Positions 59,620 through 64,000 of a DNA stretch of 64,000 nt are shown piece after piece. Each line of letters opens with the position of its first letter. Positions within the stretch are counted from its first letter, which is position 1. The DNA lies in contig NZ_LT629749.1 in NCBI RefSeq assembly GCF_900105065.1, positions 1,860,001 to 1,924,000 on the forward strand. Reading direction: 5' to 3'. The translations under genes and the position numbers were made by a program. The stretch is from Friedmanniella luteola. GTDB lineage: Bacteria > Actinomycetota > Actinomycetes > Propionibacteriales > Propionibacteriaceae. The notes below the pieces were generated by a model. It worked only from the letters and a program-made list of their open reading frames with translations. It was not told where the DNA came from and did no database searches.

Positions 59620-61778
59620 GCGATCACCAGACGGGCGCTGCTGCCCCGGGCGGCGTTGGGCCCGACGACCAGCTCGACCTCCCCGGGGTCGACGCGGCGA
59701 CGGAGGTCGCGGTCCCAGTAGGCGAAGGCGTCCGCGGTGACCCGGAACGTGACCTTGGTGGACTCGCCCGGCCCCAGCTCGACGGCCTGCCAGTCGCACA
59801 GCTCGAGCAGCGGCCGCACGACGTCGGCCACCAGGTCGCGCAGGTACAGCTGGACCACCTCCCGGCCGGCCCGGGCGCCGGTGTTGGCCACCTCGACCGT
59901 GGCCCGGACCGCTCCACCACCGCGGATCGGCAGCACGTCGCGGCTGAGCTCCAGGCCGGAGTGGACGAACGTGGTGTAGGTCAGGCCGAAGCCGAGCGAG
60001 AGCTCGGGGGACCCGAGGGCGTTCAGGTAGTGGCCGAACTTGGCGTCGCGGGAGCGACCCATCCGGCGCCCGGTCGTCCGCTCGAACGTGCCGCTGGCCC
60101 CCTGCGGCTCCATCCGCGGCAGGTTCACCGGCAGCCGGCCCGTGGGCGCGGACGCGCCGAACAGCACGTCGGCCAGCGCCGGGCCGGCCTGGCCGCCGGG
60201 GTGCCAGGCCAGCAGCACGGCGTCGGCCAGCCTCAGCACCGGCCGCAGGTCCAGCGGCCGGGCGGTCACGACGACGACCACCACGGGTTTGCCCACCGCC
60301 GCCAGGGCCTGGAGCAGCTCGAGCTGGCCCACCGGCAGGTCGGCGGTGGGCAGGCAACGGTCCTCGCCGCTGCGGCTGGGGTGCTCGCCGACCACGGCCA
60401 CCGTCAGGTCCGCCGTCTCGGCCCGCCGGACGGCCAGGTCGCTGAACCGGCCGTCGGACACCACCAGGGTGCCGGTCCCCAGCCGCTCGGCGGCGGCGTC
60501 CGCCAGGGTCGGTCCGGCGCCGGCCTGCCCGGGCTGCGGCACCCAGGCGCCGAGCAGGGCCTGCGCGTCCTCGACGAAGGGGCCGCAGAGGTGGACGCTG
60601 CCCACGTTGCCGTGCAGGGGCAGCACCCCGCTGTTCTTCAGCAGCACCGTCGACGACGCCGCGACCCGCCGGGCGAGGGCGGTCGCCTCCGGGGTGGCGG
60701 CGCCGGCCGCCGGATCCGGCGGGCTCCCGCCCTGGGGGTCCAGCAGCCCGGCGCGCAGCTTGAGGCGGAGCACCCGCCGTACGGCGTCGTCGAGCAGGGC
60801 GAGGTCGACGGCCCCGCTGCTCACCAGCTCCGGCAGGTGCGCGCGGTAGGCGCCCGAGGCCATGTCGAGGTCGATCCCGGCGAGGATCGCCTGCCGCGCG
60901 GCGTCCCGGAGGTCGACGGCCACCCCCTGGTGGACCAGCTGCCCGATGCCGTCCCAGTCGCTGACCACCACCCCGGCGAACCCCCAGCCGTCCTTGAGCA
61001 GGTCGCGGACCAGCGACCGGTGGGCGTGCATCGGGACGCCGTCGACGTCGTGGAAGCCGACCATCACGGCGGTGACGCCCGCCTCGTGCGCGGCGCGGAA
61101 GGGACGGAGGTGCAGGTTGTGCAGGGCGCCGGGCCCGACGGGCAGCGTCTCGTGGTCGCGCTCGGCCTGCACCAGGCCGTAGCCGCAGAAGTGCTTGGCC
61201 GCCGCGGCGAACCGTCCGCCCCGCTGGAAGCCGGCGACGGCCGCGGCACCCATCCGGCTGGCCAGCAGCGGCTCGTCGCCCGCGGTCTCCCCGATCCGGC
61301 CCCAGCGGTGCTCCGAGGCCAGGTCGACCATCGGGGCGAAGGTCAGGTGCAGCCCCTCGGCGCCGGCCTCGGCCGCCGCGCTGGCCGCGCAGGCGGCGAC
61401 GAGCTCGGGGTCCCAGGTGGACGCCAGCCCGAGCGGGATCGGGAAGGTGGTCCGCAGCCCGTGCACGACATCACTGCCCAGCAGCAGCGGGACGCCCAGC
61501 CGCGACTCCTCCCGGGCCACCTGCTGGCAGGCGGCGGCCGTCCGGGCCAGGGAGGAGCCCCGGCCGGTCCCGTCCGGGTGCGCGCCGTCGGAGAGGATGC
61601 CGGCTCCCACCCGTCCGGCGGCGATCTCCGCCCGGGACGTGTCGGCGTCGAGGTCCCCGGCCAGGTGCAGCTGGCCGGCCTTCTCCTCCAGCGTCAGCGC
61701 GGCCAGCAGCCGCTCCACGCGCTCGGCTGCGGGCCGGGTCAGCTCCAGCCAGTCGCGGCCGGCCAGCGTGGTCGTCAT
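59616..61778 (-). CDS. Glycoside hydrolase family 3 beta-glycosidase
   Basis: A 720-residue GH3 enzyme, domain order normal: barrel (AALTLEEKAGQLHLAGDLDA, LLLGSDVVHGLRTTFPIPLG, FAAAAKHFCGYGLVQAERDH with the KHF motif, catalytic nucleophile Asp in AGVVVSDWDGIGQLVHQG near residue 285), alpha/beta sandwich (VAVVGEHPSRSGEDRCLPTA) and a C-terminal fibronectin-III-like domain (VEVANTGARAGREVVQLYLR). Likely a beta-glucosidase or beta-xylosidase acting on imported oligosaccharides; no signal peptide. AGGAG precedes the ATG. It leads the GH3-GH35 operon and is divergent from an ABC importer. Confidence 0.92.
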   Translation of the reverse strand: MTTTLAGRDWLELTRPAAERVERLLAALTLEEKAGQLHLAGDLDADTSRAEIAAGRVGAGILSDGAHPDGTGRGSSLARTAAACQQVAREESRLGVPLLLGSDVVHGLRTTFPIPLGLASTWDPELVAACAASAAAEAGAEGLHLTFAPMVDLASEHRWGRIGETAGDEPLLASRMGAAAVAGFQRGGRFAAAAKHFCGYGLVQAERDHETLPVGPGALHNLHLRPFRAAHEAGVTAVMVGFHDVDGVPMHAHRSLVRDLLKDGWGFAGVVVSDWDGIGQLVHQGVAVDLRDAARQAILAGIDLDMASGAYRAHLPELVSSGAVDLALLDDAVRRVLRLKLRAGLLDPQGGSPPDPAAGAATPEATALARRVAASSTVLLKNSGVLPLHGNVGSVHLCGPFVEDAQALLGAWVPQPGQAGAGPTLADAAAERLGTGTLVVSDGRFSDLAVRRAETADLTVAVVGEHPSRSGEDRCLPTADLPVGQLELLQALAAVGKPVVVVVVTARPLDLRPVLRLADAVLLAWHPGGQAGPALADVLFGASAPTGRLPVNLPRMEPQGASGTFERTTGRRMGRSRDAKFGHYLNALGSPELSLGFGLTYTTFVHSGLELSRDVLPIRGGGAVRATVEVANTGARAGREVVQLYLRDLVADVVRPLLELCDWQAVELGPGESTKVTFRVTADAFAYWDRDLRRRVDPGEVELVVGPNAARGSSARLVIA

Positions 61779-61807
61779 CGCGTCTCCTGGTCGGGACGAG
61801 GGCTCTG

Positions 61808-61834
61808 TGTCCCGCGCACTGAGACCACGGGACA
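61808..61834. promoter_or_regulatory. Inverted repeat in the GH3/transporter divergent region
   Basis: TGTCCCG (61808-61814) and CGGGACA (61828-61834) are separated by 13 nt in the 226-bp gap between the GH3 operon and the substrate-binding gene; a candidate operator for joint control. No regulator gene is adjacent in the window. Confidence 0.4.
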
Positions 61835-62004
61835 CGGTCATTCGAGCACAGGCGGTGGGATCGCCGCCAGAGGGGAGCCTGCCCGTTCCCCGCGTCTCAT
61901 CCCCTGGGACGAGCGGGCGTGGGGTGCTCGACATCGAGGGCCCGGACCGCTTGAGTGTCGTCCGGACGAGGACGTCCGACCCCGACCCCCGCGGAGGAGC
62001 GGCC

Positions 62005-63690
62005 ATGGTGCAGCGGAAGGCGCTGGTCGCGTTGGCCGTCGCCCTGCTCCTGCTGCTCCCGGGGTGCGCCGGCAGCCGGGTGGCCAACGAGCGGAAGCTG
62101 CAGCGCGCCGGCCCGGTCGGCTCCGGTGGTGACGTCGCCCAGCTGAACCTGGCCGCCGAGTCGGACGCCTCGATCGGCGGGCTGGTCAACTACAACCCCT
62201 TCGCCCCGAAGCAGCTGACCAAGACGTGGCTCTACGAGCCGCTGATGATCCAGAACAGCCTCGACTGCACCGTCACGCCGTGGCTGGCCACCGCGTACCG
62301 GTGGCAGGGTGCCACCCGGCTGACCTTCGACATCCGGCAGGGCGTCACGTGGAGCGACGGTTCCCCCTTCACCGCGGCGGACGTCGCCTTCACCTTCAAC
62401 CTGGCGAAGAAGTACCCGGCCATGGACACCGCCGGGGTCTGGACGGACATCTTCGGTGCCAAGGCCGTGTCGGTGGCCGCCACGGGGGAGCAGGTGGTCT
62501 TCGAGTTCAGCGGGGACGCCGCGTCGAAGTTCCCCTCGATCATCAGCCAGCTGATCGTCTCCGAGCGGCAGTACGGCAGCGTGGGCGACCCCACGAAGTA
62601 CGTCGACGAGGCGCCGGTCGCCACGGGGCCGTTCACGGTCGACCGCTACAACGGTCGCCGCCTGGAGCTGGTCCGCCGTCCCGACTACTGGCAGGCCGAC
62701 AAGATCAAGGTCCAGCGGCTCGTGCTGGAGGGCAACTACGACGCCAACCAGGCCGCGCTCAAGCTGCGGACGGGCGCCCTCGACTTCTACACCGGTGAGC
62801 TGCCGAACCCGCAGAAGACCTTCGTCGACGCCGATCCCGCCACCAACCACTTCTGGTACCCGCCCAACGGCTTGACCGTGCTGGCCCCCAACCTCACCGC
62901 CGAGCCGTTCAGCGACGTCAGGTTCCGCGAGGCGTTGGCCTACGGCGTCGACAAGACGACGGTCTCCCTCAAGGCGACCTACGGGATCATGGACGTGGCC
63001 AGCCAGTCGGGCCTCACGCTGCCGGCCAAGAAGGCCCTGCTGCCGCCGGGGTACCCGGCTGACCGGACCGTGATCCCCTTCGACCCGGCCAGGGCGAACC
63101 AGCTGCTGGACGCCGCCGGCTACGCCAAGGGCGCGGACGGGTTCCGCACCGACCCGGACGGGTCGCCGATCTCGATCATCATGTCGGTGCAGGCCGGCTT
63201 CATCGACTACGAGGCAGCGGCCGACGAGGTCGTGGCGAACCTGCGGCAGCTGGGCCTGGACATCAGGGCCAACAAGGCGTCGCCCGACTCGGTCGACCAG
63301 CAGAAGAAGACCGGCGACTTCCAGCTCATGATCAACTTCATGGCCGCCGGCTGCGACTACGCGAACGGCATGGGCGCGACCCTCAGCACCAGCACCATCC
63401 CGACCAAGACTGAGGTCAAGGGCAACGTCGGCCGCTATTCGAGCCCGGCCGTCGACGCGGCCGTCCAGCAGCTGACCGGCAGCACCGACCCGGCGAAGAC
63501 CAAGGAGCTGGTCGGCGTGCTCGTCACGACGATGATGACCCAGTTCCCCGTCCTGCCGATCTTCTACGCCCCGGCCCGCGGCGTCTACCGGACCGACAAG
63601 GCGGTCGGCTGGCCCAGCGCCGACGACCCCTACGCCAACCCGCAGGACAACGCCCGGCTGTGGATGACCCACCTGAGCGCGCCGAGGTGA
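62005..63690 (+). CDS. ABC transporter substrate-binding lipoprotein (SBP_bac_5)
   Basis: A 561-residue extracellular binding lipoprotein: signal ALVALAVALLLLLPGCAGSR with the lipobox Cys at residue 21. SBP_bac_5 segments include LTFDIRQGVTWSDGSPFTAA, ATGPFTVDRYNGRRLELVRR and FSDVRFREALAYGVDKTTVS. Besides peptides, members of this family import plant oligosaccharides in several bacteria; divergence from GH3-GH35 supports a sugar role here. The ATG at 62005 has GGAGGAG upstream; the longer open frame before it is antisense to GH3. A DppB-like permease follows 16 nt later. Confidence 0.9.
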   Translation: MVQRKALVALAVALLLLLPGCAGSRVANERKLQRAGPVGSGGDVAQLNLAAESDASIGGLVNYNPFAPKQLTKTWLYEPLMIQNSLDCTVTPWLATAYRWQGATRLTFDIRQGVTWSDGSPFTAADVAFTFNLAKKYPAMDTAGVWTDIFGAKAVSVAATGEQVVFEFSGDAASKFPSIISQLIVSERQYGSVGDPTKYVDEAPVATGPFTVDRYNGRRLELVRRPDYWQADKIKVQRLVLEGNYDANQAALKLRTGALDFYTGELPNPQKTFVDADPATNHFWYPPNGLTVLAPNLTAEPFSDVRFREALAYGVDKTTVSLKATYGIMDVASQSGLTLPAKKALLPPGYPADRTVIPFDPARANQLLDAAGYAKGADGFRTDPDGSPISIIMSVQAGFIDYEAAADEVVANLRQLGLDIRANKASPDSVDQQKKTGDFQLMINFMAAGCDYANGMGATLSTSTIPTKTEVKGNVGRYSSPAVDAAVQQLTGSTDPAKTKELVGVLVTTMMTQFPVLPIFYAPARGVYRTDKAVGWPSADDPYANPQDNARLWMTHLSAPR

Positions 63691-63706
63691 AGGGCAGGGA
63701 GGTCGG

Positions 63707-64000
63707 ATGAGGTACTACCTGCGCAAGCTCGGGTTCTTCCTGCTCACCCTGTGGGCCGTCGTCACGCTCAACTTCGTGATCCCCCGGATCGCCCCCGGCG
63801 ACCCGGCCGAGATCATGGTCCAGCGCCTCGCCGGCAAGAACGCGCAGCTGGACCAGGCCCAGGTGCAGGCCATGCGCGACCTGCTGGGCACCCCGACGGG
63901 CTCCCTGCCGGCGCAGTACCTCCAGTACCTGGGGCAGCTGTTCCGCGGTGATCTCGGGTTGTCCTACAACTACTACCCGTTCAAGGTCACCGAGGTGATC
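63707..64000 (+). CDS. ABC transporter permease (DppB-like), truncated by the window end
   Basis: The first 98 codons of a DppB-type permease: YYLRKLGFFLLTLWAVVTLN (first transmembrane helix), RIAPGDPAEIMVQRLAGKN, and GQLFRGDLGLSYNYYPFKVT, all matching the family N-terminus. It continues the importer operon begun by the substrate-binding gene; the second permease and ATPases should lie beyond the window. AGGGAGG upstream of the ATG. Confidence 0.88.
   Translation, partial: MRYYLRKLGFFLLTLWAVVTLNFVIPRIAPGDPAEIMVQRLAGKNAQLDQAQVQAMRDLLGTPTGSLPAQYLQYLGQLFRGDLGLSYNYYPFKVTEVI

Noticed and set aside
59620-60357. Upstream extension of the GH35 frame to 1048 codons
   Set aside because: The extension is an alternative frame of GH3; the GH35 fold begins right after GTG 59619.
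1-64000. tRNA, rRNA, CRISPR, transposase or phage genes
   Set aside because: I looked for cloverleaf-like ends, short regularly spaced repeats, and transposase or integrase motifs in the translated frames and found none. A tRNAscan and repeat search would settle it.

Overview
The window is GC-rich (well over 70% G+C) actinobacterial chromosome, densely coded on both strands. The evidence for an actinobacterium is the many GTG starts, GTGA/ATGA gene overlaps, probable leaderless transcripts, and families such as DUF3099, DUF1059, DUF2218, PadR regulators and ECF41/ECF42-like sigma factors. The abundance of sugar-acid and plant-glycan genes would suit a soil or plant-associated member of the Propionibacteriales or a related order, but there is no rRNA or other marker to fix the genus. 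I saw no tRNA, rRNA, CRISPR array, insertion sequence or phage gene.

Layout. 1-5.9 kb: a truncated GH15 glycosidase, DinB and VOC proteins, a Pro/Gly-rich membrane protein, a secreted beta-lactamase-like protein, a membrane protein and a MarR regulator. 5.9-18.2 kb: a hexuronate catabolic locus with two xylose-isomerase-like TIM-barrel proteins, a LacI-type regulator, uxaC, a fructuronate/mannitol dehydrogenase, a gluconokinase-like FGGY kinase, two Gfo/Idh oxidoreductases and a LarA-type racemase/epimerase; an ECF sigma/DUF1059 pair sits inside it. 18.3-24.5 kb: a NarL-type two-component system and envelope or stress genes. 24.5-29.8 kb: a second LacI-controlled sugar operon (Gfo/Idh, DUF993, two TIM-barrel proteins). 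29.9-37.7 kb: a ScyD/E-like secreted protein, then a TauD dioxygenase and a peptide-type ABC importer behind a likely cysteine-sensing leader. 37.7-57.1 kb: assorted regulators (SigK-like, PadR, XRE-cupin, ECF42, ArsR) with small enzymes, an S9 peptidase and a GH51 arabinofuranosidase. 57.2-64 kb: a GH3-GH35 operon divergent from another peptide/oligosaccharide ABC importer that runs off the end.

The most interesting reading is the first sugar locus. Three copies of a motif close to GCAACWWMCGGCAACWWSTKG lie in front of the LacI gene/TIM-barrel pair, in front of uxaC, and in front of the Gfo/Idh-LarA operon, so one regulator probably controls all of it. UxaC and the dehydrogenase convert glucuronate through fructuronate to mannonate. 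No mannonate dehydratase or KDG kinase is present; a LarA-family protein and a gluconokinase-like kinase are. If the LarA protein epimerises mannonate to gluconate at C2, the locus would deliver glucuronate to 6-phosphogluconate and the pentose phosphate pathway and bypass KDG. This is a hypothesis from gene content.

A second point of interest is a probable leaderless 26-codon ORF (31213-31293) with a tandem Cys-Cys, followed by a 10-bp hairpin, in front of the TauD/ABC operon. It resembles the cysteine-attenuation leaders known in actinobacteria.
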